From NCBI GenBank assembly GCA_031282465.1, contig JAITDR010000142.1, forward strand, positions 1 through 7,348: a stretch of 7,348 bases of DNA, in the 5' to 3' direction. Every line of letters starts with the position of its first letter. The stretch's first letter is position 1. The notes under the pieces were generated by a model. The model did no database searches and was not told the origin of the DNA. It was given only the letters and a program-made list of their open reading frames with translations. The position numbers and the translations under genes are program-made. Source of the stretch: Desulfovibrio sp. (lineage in GTDB: Bacteria; Desulfobacterota; Desulfovibrionia; Desulfovibrionales; Desulfovibrionaceae). Below are positions 1 to 6,447 of this stretch, one piece after another.

Positions 1-309
1 AACCGGAAGCGGCGCGCGTATCTCCATGAGAGAGGGACAGAAACCCGCTTCCATCAATCCGAGAAAGGCGGCCACAGACTCCACGCCTCGCTCGGCCAGG
101 ATACCCACGAAACGGTCCGAGGGGTTGTCCGAGACAAGAGCAGCGCGAAAAAGCAAAGAGCAGCCGCGGGCATAGGAGCGGACGTCGGCCGCCAGTTCCT
201 CGTAGCTGATTCTGCGTGCAGCGCTTCCCTCCTTTTCCGGGAGCAGGAAAGCGGTACGTCGCCCGCGGCCTTGCAGAATTTTTTCCAAGTTGAGAACATT
301 ACCTGTCAT
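1..309 (-). CDS. AMP-dependent acyl-CoA synthetase/ligase, N-terminal part (runs off window)
   Basis: Only the first 103 codons are in the window; the frame is open to the left edge. The protein begins MTGNVLNLEKILQGRGRRTA, followed by the segments ISYEELAADVRSYARG and VGILAERGVESVAAFLGLMEAG. These are typical of the N-terminal subdomain of adenylate-forming (ANL) CoA ligases, with the Y-E-E-L 'open the enzyme' helix and the 'N/S-x-x-E..A.LG...AG' strand-helix. The AMP-binding P-loop and catalytic Lys lie outside the window, so substrate class cannot be judged. The ATG at 309-307 is preceded by AAAGGA with a 4-nt spacer. The gene follows the CoA-transferase beta gene on the same strand after a 137-nt gap that has a weak TCAGGC/GCCTGA stem but no U-run, so it is probably the last visible gene of the same operon. 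Its likely role is to form an acyl-CoA from the imported acid. Confidence 0.72.
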   Translation of the reverse strand, partial: MTGNVLNLEKILQGRGRRTAFLLPEKEGSAARRISYEELAADVRSYARGCSLLFRAALVSDNPSDRFVGILAERGVESVAAFLGLMEAGFCPSLMEIRAPLPV

Positions 310-446
310 ATATTCCTTTCTCACATCCTTCCCTATTCTCGACACGGACGCTGTGCAGATGCCTGCCGACAAAGGGGTTCTTTTCACAGCACTCAGGCCG
401 GCATCAGCCTGAACGAATGAGAGCCCCGGAGTAAGCCGGCTTCTCT

Positions 447-1202
447 CTATGTGTTCTCCTTGCTCCATGGCCGAATGCCGGCTCCCGCAGCAAAAACACC
501 ATCAGGGTCAAGTCTACGCAGAGTTGACAATTCCCGCTGATCCGGTTCAGGGCCGGGCGTGGCGCAGGACGTGTCAAAGGCGAAGCCGGTTCTCAGTCTA
601 ACTTCCTTGGGAGATACAGCTGGATTCCAGTGCTTTAGAGCCAACCATCCATTTTTTTTCTCAAAAACGGCATACGGTGTTACCAAGCCGTACAGTCCGC
701 CCGCCGCCGTTGTGAAATCTAAACGTTCGACAAGGGTGCGCGGCGAATGTTCCGTTCGCCAGCCTACCGCCCTGCGGGCAGTCGGCAACATAACCGGCGC
801 ACCGCCGCCGCCCGGCAGACGCACCTTGGGGGCGTGCCAGTCACCGATGCAGGAGACGTTGGTATTACCCTTGGCGTCCACTTGTGCTGCGCCGAGAAAG
901 CAAAGATCCATACCCCCTCGGCTGCACAAGTCATAAAAATCTTCGTTGGCGAAAATGGAACAGGAGCTTTGCGTCAGGATAGGGTCGGAACTGGAAAGGG
1001 GCGCGTGCGCCGGCTCGGGATCAACGCCTCCGGCAACATTGAGATAGGTGAAGGAGAATTCGTAGCTTTGTTTGGCCAGCAAACAAGCCAGCATGGGCAG
1101 GGTGGAATTGACCCCGCTGAAGGTAATCTCATTCGGCCGAATGAAACGTGCCAGTCCAATCACCATATAGGCGAAAAGGGAGAAAAAACACTCTTCCGTC
1201 AT
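447..1202 (-). CDS. CoA-transferase family I, beta subunit (GctB/IpdB-like), catalytic Glu replaced
   Basis: A 251-aa protein of the expected length for the beta subunit of glutaconate-type CoA-transferases. From memory of the Acidaminococcus GctB sequence, the core aligns well. LGAAQVDAKGNTN (103-115) matches the 'GGAQID.YGNVN' block, IGDWHAPKVRLPGGGGAP (119-136) matches 'IGDYHHPKTRFTGSGGA', and the C-terminal LRTGFAFD...LRRLDPDGVF matches 'LENTGFDLD...IREEIDPGQAF'. The position of the nucleophilic Glu in the GctB 'VESG' motif falls in YLNVAGGVDPEP (53-64), where Asn55 replaces it. Related IpdB-type subunits also lack this Glu and work as ring-cleaving CoA-ester hydrolases. The start ATG overlaps the TGA of the alpha gene by 4 nt (ATGA at 1202-1199), which indicates coupled translation and 1:1 subunits. 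The fold assignment is firm; the reaction is not. Confidence 0.88.
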   Translation of the reverse strand: MTEECFFSLFAYMVIGLARFIRPNEITFSGVNSTLPMLACLLAKQSYEFSFTYLNVAGGVDPEPAHAPLSSSDPILTQSSCSIFANEDFYDLCSRGGMDLCFLGAAQVDAKGNTNVSCIGDWHAPKVRLPGGGGAPVMLPTARRAVGWRTEHSPRTLVERLDFTTAAGGLYGLVTPYAVFEKKNGWLALKHWNPAVSPKEVRLRTGFAFDTSCATPGPEPDQRELSTLRRLDPDGVFAAGAGIRPWSKENT

Positions 1203-2047
1203 GCGCCCCCTCCCTGTGTTACGGTAGGCGCTTCCGCTGAGGCAGCTTCCGGGGCGTAGGCAAGATGCGTCAGGACAAAGGATTCCTCCGGTCTGCGCAG
1301 ATATTCCTCCAGAGCGGCGTAGTCAACGCCGTAAAAGGGCGTGCAGGAACCCGGCCAAGCACCGTGGGGGACGACAGCCGCCCCTCTGGTAAGAAAACGC
1401 GGTACCAGAGTCAGTTCCGGACGCTCGGAAAAGCTGGAATCCTGTACAAGCCGCTCCGCTGTGATGAGTACGCTCTCCGCCGCCCGGGTCATGAGGCGAT
1501 CCCAGTTGGGGGTGCCCCATACGCGGGCATCGCCGGCGGCGGTAACCTCCGCTGCATGGATGACGGCGAAATCCGGTCTGACGGGCGGTATCACCCAGGT
1601 CTCCTGCCCTGAACCATAAGGATCAGGCAAGCACGCCCAGCGATTAAGACGGGCCAGATCCGAACCGTGCAGACCGGCTACGGGCTGGAAAGGCACACCG
1701 AAAGCAGCGGCCCGCAAACCGGCCGCCAAGGTGGCGCAGGAATGTTCTTCCAGGGCCAGACGCCCTTCCTCCACGGCCTTGCGATACCAAGGGGCGATTC
1801 CGAAAGGTCCCTCCAGAGCTACAATGCCGCAGGAAGCTTTTGCCGCCACATCGCAACGGCAAAGTAGATCCAGGTCATAACCCGGAGACTGCTTGATGAT
1901 TTCCAATCCGCACCTGCCTTGACGGATCAGTTCCCGCACTAGGGCAAAGGGGCCGCGATGCAGAAAACTGCCGCCCAAGGCGAGTCGCGCCCCATCGGGA
2001 ATCATGGCTGCCAGTTCCCGCAGGGAGACAATTTTCTCCCGGCTCAT
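1199..2047 (-). CDS. CoA-transferase family I, alpha subunit (GctA/IpdA-like)
   Basis: A 282-aa protein of the COG1788 alpha-subunit type. LAAMIPDGARLALGGSF (12-28) is the usual start of this Rossmann-like CoA-transferase fold. It is followed by PFALVRELIRQG (33-44), a glycine-rich segment ALEGPFGIAPWYRKAVEEG (77-95), EEHSCATLAAGLRAAAFGVPF (100-120), GLHGSDL, and PPVRPDFAVIHAAEVTAAGDARVWG, the conserved 'rPDvaiiHa..aD..Gn..wwG' block. The EEHS stretch at 100-103 resembles the corresponding stretch of IpdA, where an alpha-subunit Glu has been reported to be catalytic. If so, activity could reside here while the beta subunit lacks the classical Glu. The gene overlaps the upstream QueG-like gene by 4 nt (ATGA at 2047-2044) and the beta gene by 4 nt. 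It acts in the cytosol as a heterodimer or (alpha-beta)2 with the beta subunit. Confidence 0.88.
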   Translation of the reverse strand: MSREKIVSLRELAAMIPDGARLALGGSFLHRGPFALVRELIRQGRCGLEIIKQSPGYDLDLLCRCDVAAKASCGIVALEGPFGIAPWYRKAVEEGRLALEEHSCATLAAGLRAAAFGVPFQPVAGLHGSDLARLNRWACLPDPYGSGQETWVIPPVRPDFAVIHAAEVTAAGDARVWGTPNWDRLMTRAAESVLITAERLVQDSSFSERPELTLVPRFLTRGAAVVPHGAWPGSCTPFYGVDYAALEEYLRRPEESFVLTHLAYAPEAASAEAPTVTQGGGA

Positions 2048-2949
2048 GCGCCGTTACCCTGCTTTCGGCCTTTCACCGCTCCGACCGCCGGACCGTTTCG
2101 CCCCGGCAAATGATCGGAACAGGGCAGATTGCACTGGCAATGCCCGCAACCGTGATACCCCCAGTCCTTGAAGGCCGGTCGTATGAATTCCGCGCCGTTG
2201 GCGATGCAGATGGAGTGGTTCTTGACTTCCTTGCTGATCGCCCCCACAGGGCACCTGTTGATGCAAACGCCGCAACGTCTTTCCTGCTTCCAGGGACAGT
2301 AGGCATACACTTCGGTATAGGCTCGTTCCGAGGGTGGAAAGACAAGATCCGTTATTACGCTGCCTATCCGCCCGGCCGTGCCTTTTTCCGTCAGCAGGCC
2401 GCCGTGCAGACCAAAACTCCCCAGTCCGGCGATAAAGCCCACATGGCGCTCCGACCACATTGGCAGCCAGTTTACGGCTTTGTATCGCGGATCCAAGCCG
2501 GGGGCTACAACTCTGCCTCCCTGCCTACGCAACATGATTACCAGCGCCCTGCGGAGTACATGATTGAATATCTCGCCGTTCAGTCTGCCGGAAACCCATT
2601 CCAAGGGCGGAAGGCGGGTATTGATGCTGTACGCTTGCTTGATTTCCTTGGAAAAGGGCAGAAAATAGCTGATCACGGAGCGGGCGCCAGCTAACCAGTA
2701 CTCCGGAGACGCATGGATGGGTCCTACAACATCTTCTTTCCGTAATTGCTCGAAAAGGGGATCGGAGGCAGCGGCCACAGCCGCCACAGGCAGATCGAAA
2801 ATAGGAATGCCCCGCCCTTCCGGGAGGCGGTTACGGGGATCGGAACGCACAAAGGTACTCAGATAGTCTTGAAAACCTTGTGCGTCTCGGATCGGCTCCC
2901 GCCAAGTGAGCGCGGCGTAACATGGTTCGTCGTGCTCACACCGGGGCAT
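2044..2949 (-). CDS. QueG-like (epoxyqueuosine reductase-related) protein with two 4Fe-4S clusters
   Basis: A 301-aa protein when started at the ATG at 2949. This start overlaps the upstream ORF by 14 nt; a longer frame back to 3153 is only a read-back through that gene. The middle, WSERHVGFIAGLGSFGLHGGLLTEKG (about 165-190), matches the QueG-family 'SERHAA..AGLGtfGl..gLiT.kG' block. The C-terminal third is a ferredoxin-like region: C218, C226, C229, C233-P-V-G-A-I and C248, then GYHGCGHCQCNLPC with C268, C271, C273 and C277. The first site has the spacing C-x7-C-x2-C-x3-CP, not the classical C-x2-C-x2-C-x3-CP, and belongs to a QueG-like subgroup common in anaerobes. It is unlikely to be the tRNA-modifying QueG itself: it is shorter and sits in a transporter/CoA-transferase operon. 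It is probably a cytosolic electron-transfer or reductive enzyme. Cobalamin use is possible but not visible. No strong Shine-Dalgarno precedes the start, consistent with coupling. Confidence 0.78.
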   Translation of the reverse strand: MPRCEHDEPCYAALTWREPIRDAQGFQDYLSTFVRSDPRNRLPEGRGIPIFDLPVAAVAAASDPLFEQLRKEDVVGPIHASPEYWLAGARSVISYFLPFSKEIKQAYSINTRLPPLEWVSGRLNGEIFNHVLRRALVIMLRRQGGRVVAPGLDPRYKAVNWLPMWSERHVGFIAGLGSFGLHGGLLTEKGTAGRIGSVITDLVFPPSERAYTEVYAYCPWKQERRCGVCINRCPVGAISKEVKNHSICIANGAEFIRPAFKDWGYHGCGHCQCNLPCSDHLPGRNGPAVGAVKGRKQGNGA

Positions 2950-3346
2950 AGGCGACCCCGACAATCCCGCCGTCCTCTTCACGGCCGTTGCGCAGATAGT
3001 TGTTCCTGCCCAAACCGTAACTGGTGGTGGTGAAATCATAGCCGTTCCATACTGACAAAAATTCCCATATAGTATCCACCAGTTTCCTCGCATGTTCGGA
3101 GGGCAGTACGCCTTCCGGCAGCCTAGTATCCCCTGGTCTCGGGAAAAGCTCACCCTCTACAAAGTAATATACCTCCCAACGCGTCCGTCTTTCCGCATTG
3201 CGCAACCAAGCCGTCCTGTCGGTGGCGCGTACCGCCAGTACCTTGCGCACATCCGGGGCATACCCGCCGTAGTTTACCTGCAACAGGTACTCAGCTATGG
3301 CCGCCTCCACGGAGGCTCTGTCCAAGACTTTTCCTTCGTCCTCCAC
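2936..3346 (-). CDS. Hypothetical small cytosolic protein (start uncertain: GTG 3346 or ATG 3463)
   Basis: I do not recognise this family. With the GTG at 3346 the product is 136 aa; with the ATG at 3463 it is 175 aa and overlaps the binding-protein gene by 17 nt. I favour 3346 because a perfect GGAGGT lies 7 nt upstream (3359-3354). The extra N-terminus is Arg/Ala/Cys-rich and unlike the rest, and the DNA between 3346 and 3446 can form a stem-loop. The body is acidic and aromatic-rich (EAAIAEYLLQVNYGGYAPDV, WEVYYFVEGELFPRPGDTRL, DTIWEFLSVWNGYDFTTTSY) and reads as a folded soluble domain with no signal peptide or membrane segment. Its stop lies inside the start of the QueG-like gene (14-nt overlap), so the two are probably made together and may be partners. 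It could be an accessory subunit of the iron-sulfur protein; this is inference from context only. Confidence 0.6.
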   Translation of the reverse strand: MEDEGKVLDRASVEAAIAEYLLQVNYGGYAPDVRKVLAVRATDRTAWLRNAERRTRWEVYYFVEGELFPRPGDTRLPEGVLPSEHARKLVDTIWEFLSVWNGYDFTTTSYGLGRNNYLRNGREEDGGIVGVAYAPV

Positions 3347-3389
3347 GCCTTGCACCTCCGTCTCCGCCCTTTTCCGGGGGCACGGGGTT

Positions 3390-3422
3390 GAGGCCGCGCC
3401 GTCGCCTGCGGCGAAACGCCTC
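3390..3422 (-). promoter_or_regulatory. Intercistronic stem-loop after the binding-protein gene
   Basis: In the minus-strand transcript, GAGGC (3422-3418) pairs with GCCTC (3394-3390). Inside it CGCCG (3413-3409) pairs with CGGCG (3401-3397) around a 7-nt loop. No U-run follows, so it is not a terminator. Stem-loops placed just after the binding-protein gene are common in ABC uptake operons, where they stabilise the upstream message so that more binding protein than transporter is made. It lies within the optional N-terminal extension of the next gene, which favours the later start there. Confidence 0.35.
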
Positions 3423-3446
3423 GGCAAATCGGCATGCGCGCAATGC

Positions 3447-4451
3447 TCACAACTGCGCCACATGCTCGCTCACGGTAATCGGTCCCGGCAATACGCCGTG
3501 AGAGGAAAGCCAGTCGGCGGCCTTTTGAAAATCGGCCAAGAACTTCACATCATTGGGGGGATAAAACTGGTAGGTTCTTTTGAGTGAGATGAAGAAATCG
3601 CGCACTTCATCACTGTATTTGCCTGTTTTCTGGCAGATGTTTTCAACCTCCGTCGTATGCCCACTGGCCCATTGTCCTTCCAAGATGAAAGCCTCATTGA
3701 CGGCCCTAACCAAATCTGGATTCCGGACGGCAAAGGAGCGTGCTATGAGGAAGGTGCTGAAGTCCAGCAGATAATCAAGGTCCTTTTCTTCATAAATGTT
3801 GTGGGCGTTATAGTTTTGTCGGGCGATATCCACTGCCGGGCTCCACATGGCCCAGGCATCAACCTTGCCCGCTGCCAGGGCCGGGCCGGCATCGGGGGGA
3901 TTCAGATAGACGACATTTACCTTGGAAACATCCACGCGATGTTTTTCCAGACCCGCGATGAGCAACATCTCCCCCAGGCCGGAGCGATTGACGGCCACAC
4001 TCTTCCCCACCAAATCCTGCGGCCCCTTGATTGCCGGATCCTTTGCGATGATGGCGGTGGTACGCGGCAGATAAATGTAGAACTGTGAAAAGACCAAGGG
4101 AGAGCCTGCTAGGATGGCGGCCAAGCCCGGCGTGGTTGAACCGCCGAAACTGAAGTCTGCCGAACCGCCCACAACGGCCTGCATGGAGGGGGCATGGCTG
4201 GGGAAGGGGCCTACCCATTCCACCTTTATGCCCTGCGCGGCCAGATGCTTCTCCAACTCACCACGCTCCTTAGCCAGCAGGGTGATATTCCCTCCGCCGC
4301 GGGCGTAGGTCAGGCGCACTGTATCCGTTGTTCTGCCGACGGCTTTTAATGGTCCCATGGAGGAAACTAGGGCAGCGCTGCCTGCGCCGAGCGCCATCAT
4401 ACGCAGTATCCTACGCCTGTTCATTTTCAATTTCAGCACATTCTTCTTCAT
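3447..4451 (-). CDS. ABC transporter periplasmic substrate-binding protein, SsuA/TauA (NitT/TauT) type
   Basis: A 334-aa protein, the usual size for the family. The N-terminus has a Tat-like signal, NRRRILRMMALGAGSAALVS (11-30), with consecutive Arg at 12-14, an apolar stretch and no lipobox Cys. It is therefore probably exported folded to the periplasm. The mature part has family signatures: VRLTYARGGGNITLLAKERG near residue 45, SMQAVVGGSADFSFGGSTTP (ligand-cleft block), AAILAGSPLVF, DLVGKSVAVNRSGLGEMLLI, and YLNPPDAGPALAAGKVDAWAMWSP, the 'l.p.da..Al..GkvDA...w.P' motif. The family binds sulfonates, nitrate, taurine, aromatic acids or thiamine precursors; the ligand here cannot be told from sequence. 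The ATG at 4451 has AGGAG 6 nt upstream. It lies 123 nt after the ATPase gene, in an AT-rich spacer, on the same strand. Confidence 0.92.
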   Translation of the reverse strand: MKKNVLKLKMNRRRILRMMALGAGSAALVSSMGPLKAVGRTTDTVRLTYARGGGNITLLAKERGELEKHLAAQGIKVEWVGPFPSHAPSMQAVVGGSADFSFGGSTTPGLAAILAGSPLVFSQFYIYLPRTTAIIAKDPAIKGPQDLVGKSVAVNRSGLGEMLLIAGLEKHRVDVSKVNVVYLNPPDAGPALAAGKVDAWAMWSPAVDIARQNYNAHNIYEEKDLDYLLDFSTFLIARSFAVRNPDLVRAVNEAFILEGQWASGHTTEVENICQKTGKYSDEVRDFFISLKRTYQFYPPNDVKFLADFQKAADWLSSHGVLPGPITVSEHVAQL

Positions 4452-4574
4452 GGCCGTCTCCTGTTGTTGATTTACGGGTTTCTATATGAAAAATATTCCT
4501 TCGATACAGTTTTCAAAAAAAATGAATACGGTTCTCTGCAAACATCAGTACGCACAACGCCTGACTGTCCGTTT

Positions 4575-5291
4575 TCAATATGGCGATCCGCCTCCGGCGA
4601 AACCAAGAGCCTCGAAGACATCCACCTGCACCGTTCTCTTGTCCGCATAGTCATTCACAACATATTCTTTGACTATGCAGCCGTCGCGCATAATCAGAAT
4701 ACGATCAGCCAGAACAATGGATTCAAGCACGTCATGGGTCACCAGTAAAACTCCAGGTTTGTGTGCAGCTATCAAGGAAAGCAGCAGTTTATGCATCTTG
4801 ATGCGCGTCAGAGCGTCTAATGAGGCAAAAGGTTCGTCCAGCAGGAGCAAGGCAGGCTCCTGTACCAGTGCCCTGGCAATGGCCACTCTCTGCGCCTGGC
4901 CACCGGAGAGATTACGAGGCCAGTCGTCCAGTCGATCCCCCAGACCCACTTCTTCCAAGGCTTTGGCCGCTTTTTCTTTAGCCGGACCGCAACGCAGGCC
5001 AAGGGACACATTGCGCCACAGATTCTCCCAAGGCAGGAGCCGGTGTTCCTGAAAGACCACCGCCAGCGTGCCCGACGTCTGGATGGTGCCGCCCTGTATA
5101 GGATCAAGTCCGGCCAGAACCCGTAGAAGAGTCGTTTTTCCGCAACCGCTCTCCCCCAGCAAGGCGACAAATTCACCTTTGCGGATGCGTAGATGCAGTT
5201 TGTTGAGAACCACTTTCGGGCCGTAGGTGCGCACCAAGCCCTGCACCGCAACGACCGCCGGCGTTTGCTGTTCTCCGCCCGGTATTTCCAT
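4575..5291 (-). CDS. ABC transporter ATP-binding protein, SsuB/TauB type
   Basis: A 238-aa ATPase energising uptake with the neighbouring permease. All nucleotide-binding motifs are intact: Walker A GESGCGKTT (46-54), Q-loop VVFQEHRLLPW (Gln81), signature LSGGQAQRVAIARAL (128-142), Walker B LLLLDEP (148-154) with D-loop SLD, and the switch His in LVTHD (His186). The QEHRLLPW segment is characteristic of the nitrate/sulfonate/taurine subfamily. I chose the ATG at 5291 because it overlaps the permease stop by one base (TGATG) and has AAGG 7 nt upstream. An ATG two codons earlier (5297) is possible. An open frame extends back to 5369 but lies inside the permease gene. It is cytosolic, peripheral to the membrane. 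Confidence 0.92.
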   Translation of the reverse strand: MEIPGGEQQTPAVVAVQGLVRTYGPKVVLNKLHLRIRKGEFVALLGESGCGKTTLLRVLAGLDPIQGGTIQTSGTLAVVFQEHRLLPWENLWRNVSLGLRCGPAKEKAAKALEEVGLGDRLDDWPRNLSGGQAQRVAIARALVQEPALLLLDEPFASLDALTRIKMHKLLLSLIAAHKPGVLLVTHDVLESIVLADRILIMRDGCIVKEYVVNDYADKRTVQVDVFEALGFAGGGSPY

Positions 5292-6091
5292 CAGCATCCC
5301 TTGGGGGCGTAGTTGGGATGCCAAGCGAGCAGGCGACGCTCCAGAAAGCGGGCGACAGCATCGGCGCATACCCCGATAACGGCATAAATAACAATGGTCA
5401 GCACGATGACGTCCGTTTGCAGGAACTCCCTGGCGTCAAGGGCCAAAAAGCCTATACCGGCGCTGGCGCCGATGGTTTCGGCGATGACTAGGGCCAGCCA
5501 AGCCGTAGCCAAAGAGTAGCGAACACCCATCAGAATAGAGGGAAGGGCACCAGGAAAGATGATCCGGCGTATGGTTTCATAAGTGGTCAACCGCTGAGTG
5601 CTCCCCATTTCCAGCAATTTTGGATCCAGCTGCCGGATGCCCAGGGTTGTATTGATATACACCGGGAAGGAGACACCGAGGGCTACCAAAAAAATTTTCT
5701 GCCCCTCGCCTACTCCGAACCAGACGATGACCAAGGGCAATAGAGCAAGAAACGGCACAGCCCGCAGCATTTGTATACTGCGGTCAAGCACGGCCTTGGC
5801 AATGGAGGAAAAACCGACGATCAGGCCCAGCAAAAAGCCTATGCTTGCGCCAATGCACCAACCTGTGGCCGCCCGCGTCAGGCTGACTCCCAGATCAGGA
5901 AGCAACGCGCCGTTTTTCGTCAAAGTAATCGCAGCAAGAAGAACCGTGCTCGGAGGCGGCAAAATTTCTGGGCCGATCAGGCCAAAGCGGCAATATGTCT
6001 CCCAGAGAAACACGATAATCACAGGACTTGCCCAAGATAGAAGGAAAAGCGTCCTTTCCTTTAAGGGCGCGGAGAAAAGGAATTTTTTCAT
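5291..6091 (-). CDS. ABC transporter inner-membrane permease, SsuC/TauC type
   Basis: A 266-aa membrane protein with about six hydrophobic segments (roughly residues 14-31, 71-94, 110-127, 131-148, 185-207 and 227-247). The cytoplasmic coupling ('EAA') loop is EMGSTQRLTTYETIRRIIFP (161-180) followed by GALPSI, closely fitting the NitT/TauT permease form 'aA..lGas....f..v.lPaalP.i'. PPPSTV near residue 46 and RAVPFLALLPLVIVWFGVGE (110-129) are also typical. It is the first gene of the operon. The ATG at 6091 has no good Shine-Dalgarno, and an in-frame TAG lies three codons upstream, so the start cannot be moved earlier. Stop and next start share one base with the ATPase gene. Confidence 0.92.
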   Translation of the reverse strand: MKKFLFSAPLKERTLFLLSWASPVIIVFLWETYCRFGLIGPEILPPPSTVLLAAITLTKNGALLPDLGVSLTRAATGWCIGASIGFLLGLIVGFSSIAKAVLDRSIQMLRAVPFLALLPLVIVWFGVGEGQKIFLVALGVSFPVYINTTLGIRQLDPKLLEMGSTQRLTTYETIRRIIFPGALPSILMGVRYSLATAWLALVIAETIGASAGIGFLALDAREFLQTDVIVLTIVIYAVIGVCADAVARFLERRLLAWHPNYAPKGC

Positions 6092-6180
6092 GCGCTGAAG
6101 CTACAAAGACAACCAAACTGCGGTCAACTATCGTTTTTATATATCTATATGCTTGATCTGAATGTTCAGAAACACGATAC
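6092..6180 (-). promoter_or_regulatory. Upstream region of the transporter operon with a palindromic operator-like site
   Basis: The first operon gene starts at 6091, so its promoter should lie here. A perfect palindrome TCTGAA-TG-TTCAGA occupies 6157-6170, the form of a dimeric-repressor operator. Next to it, 6131-6150 is AT-only apart from two C and one G (TATAGATATATAAAAA on the minus strand) and could hold a -10 element. No clear -35 stands 16-18 bp upstream, so I cannot fix a start site. A TTGACC at about 6129-6124 on the minus strand has no good -10 partner. Confidence 0.35.
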
Positions 6181-6204
6181 AAGACGAGGCAGCCAACACT
6201 GTCC

Positions 6205-6233
6205 GGCTAAGCTGTAATTCTTAACAGGCTAAG
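6205..6233. repeat. Direct repeat GGCTAAG x2, 22-bp period
   Basis: GGCTAAG occurs at 6205-6211 and 6227-6233. The 22-bp spacing puts both copies on the same face of the helix, as in tandem activator sites. The intervening bases also carry CTGT...ACAG arms. This could be an activator-binding region for the transporter operon; no regulator gene is present in the window. Confidence 0.3.
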
Positions 6234-6418
6234 ATTATATAGATCTTCCGGCTTTAGTTAATGTGGATTGCGTAGCTCGTCAAAGCTGTCCAAACAATGG
6301 GGACCACCTCCTCAGCTGCCGGTGATGCCGGCAGGCGTAGCACAGGCCGTCGCCGGCGTCCACGTCGTTTCATCGGCGACCTGATTCCTGTCGCCGTGAT
6401 AAAATAACTTTACTGACC
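6234..6418. other. Gene-poor intergenic stretch with a possible IS3-type end and a hairpin
   Basis: No credible gene is seen in this stretch. Two short open frames of about 36-39 codons (Arg-rich, one on each strand) lack Shine-Dalgarno sites and look like chance. Around 6286-6314 the minus strand reads TGAGGAGGTGG then TCCCCATTGTTTGGACAG, which resembles terminal repeats of IS3-family elements (5'-TG start, CCCC...GGACA core). If correct it is a solo, orphaned end. CTGCCGG (6316-6322) and CCGGCAG (6328-6334) form a perfect 7-bp hairpin with a 5-nt loop directly beside it, without a U-run. Confidence 0.3.
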
Positions 6419-6447
6419 TTGACTATGTCCCCGGTCGGCTGTATCTA
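6419..6447 (+). promoter_or_regulatory. Candidate promoter for the plus-strand antisense RNA
   Basis: TTGACT (6419-6424) matches the sigma-70 -35 hexamer at five of six bases. Exactly 17 bp later comes TATCTA (6442-6447), a partial -10 with the first three bases matching. Initiation would be near 6453-6455, right at the GGGAACCCC that begins the long inverted repeat. It is a moderate promoter by sequence, made credible by the strong terminator about 100 bp downstream on the same strand. Confidence 0.45.

Noticed and set aside
370..410. Possible terminator between the CoA-transferase beta gene and the CoA ligase gene
   Set aside because: The TCAGGC/GCCTGA stem is only 6 bp with an 8-nt loop and no U-run follows, so it does not argue for separate transcription.
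559..1259. Plus-strand ORFs of 125 and 170 codons opposite the CoA-transferase beta gene
   Set aside because: They lie antisense to a clear conserved gene, show no family features, and lack ribosome sites; they are shadows of GC-rich coding DNA.
2110..2694. 194-codon plus-strand ORF opposite the QueG-like gene
   Set aside because: The minus-strand frame carries the ordered Cys motifs and the QueG block, so this frame is a complementary-strand artefact.
2950..3153. N-terminal extension of the QueG-like protein back to the ATG at 3153
   Set aside because: The extra 68 residues overlap the coding body of the preceding small ORF, look unlike family N-termini, and the ATG at 2949 gives a normal-sized protein.
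5294..5369. Longer start of the ABC ATPase at 5369
   Set aside because: It would place 26 Arg/Pro-rich residues inside the permease gene; the TGATG junction with AAGG upstream at 5291 is the usual arrangement.
6234..6420. Short Arg-rich ORFs of 36-39 codons on both strands
   Set aside because: No Shine-Dalgarno, strongly biased to CGN codons from GC-rich repeats, and no resemblance to known small proteins.
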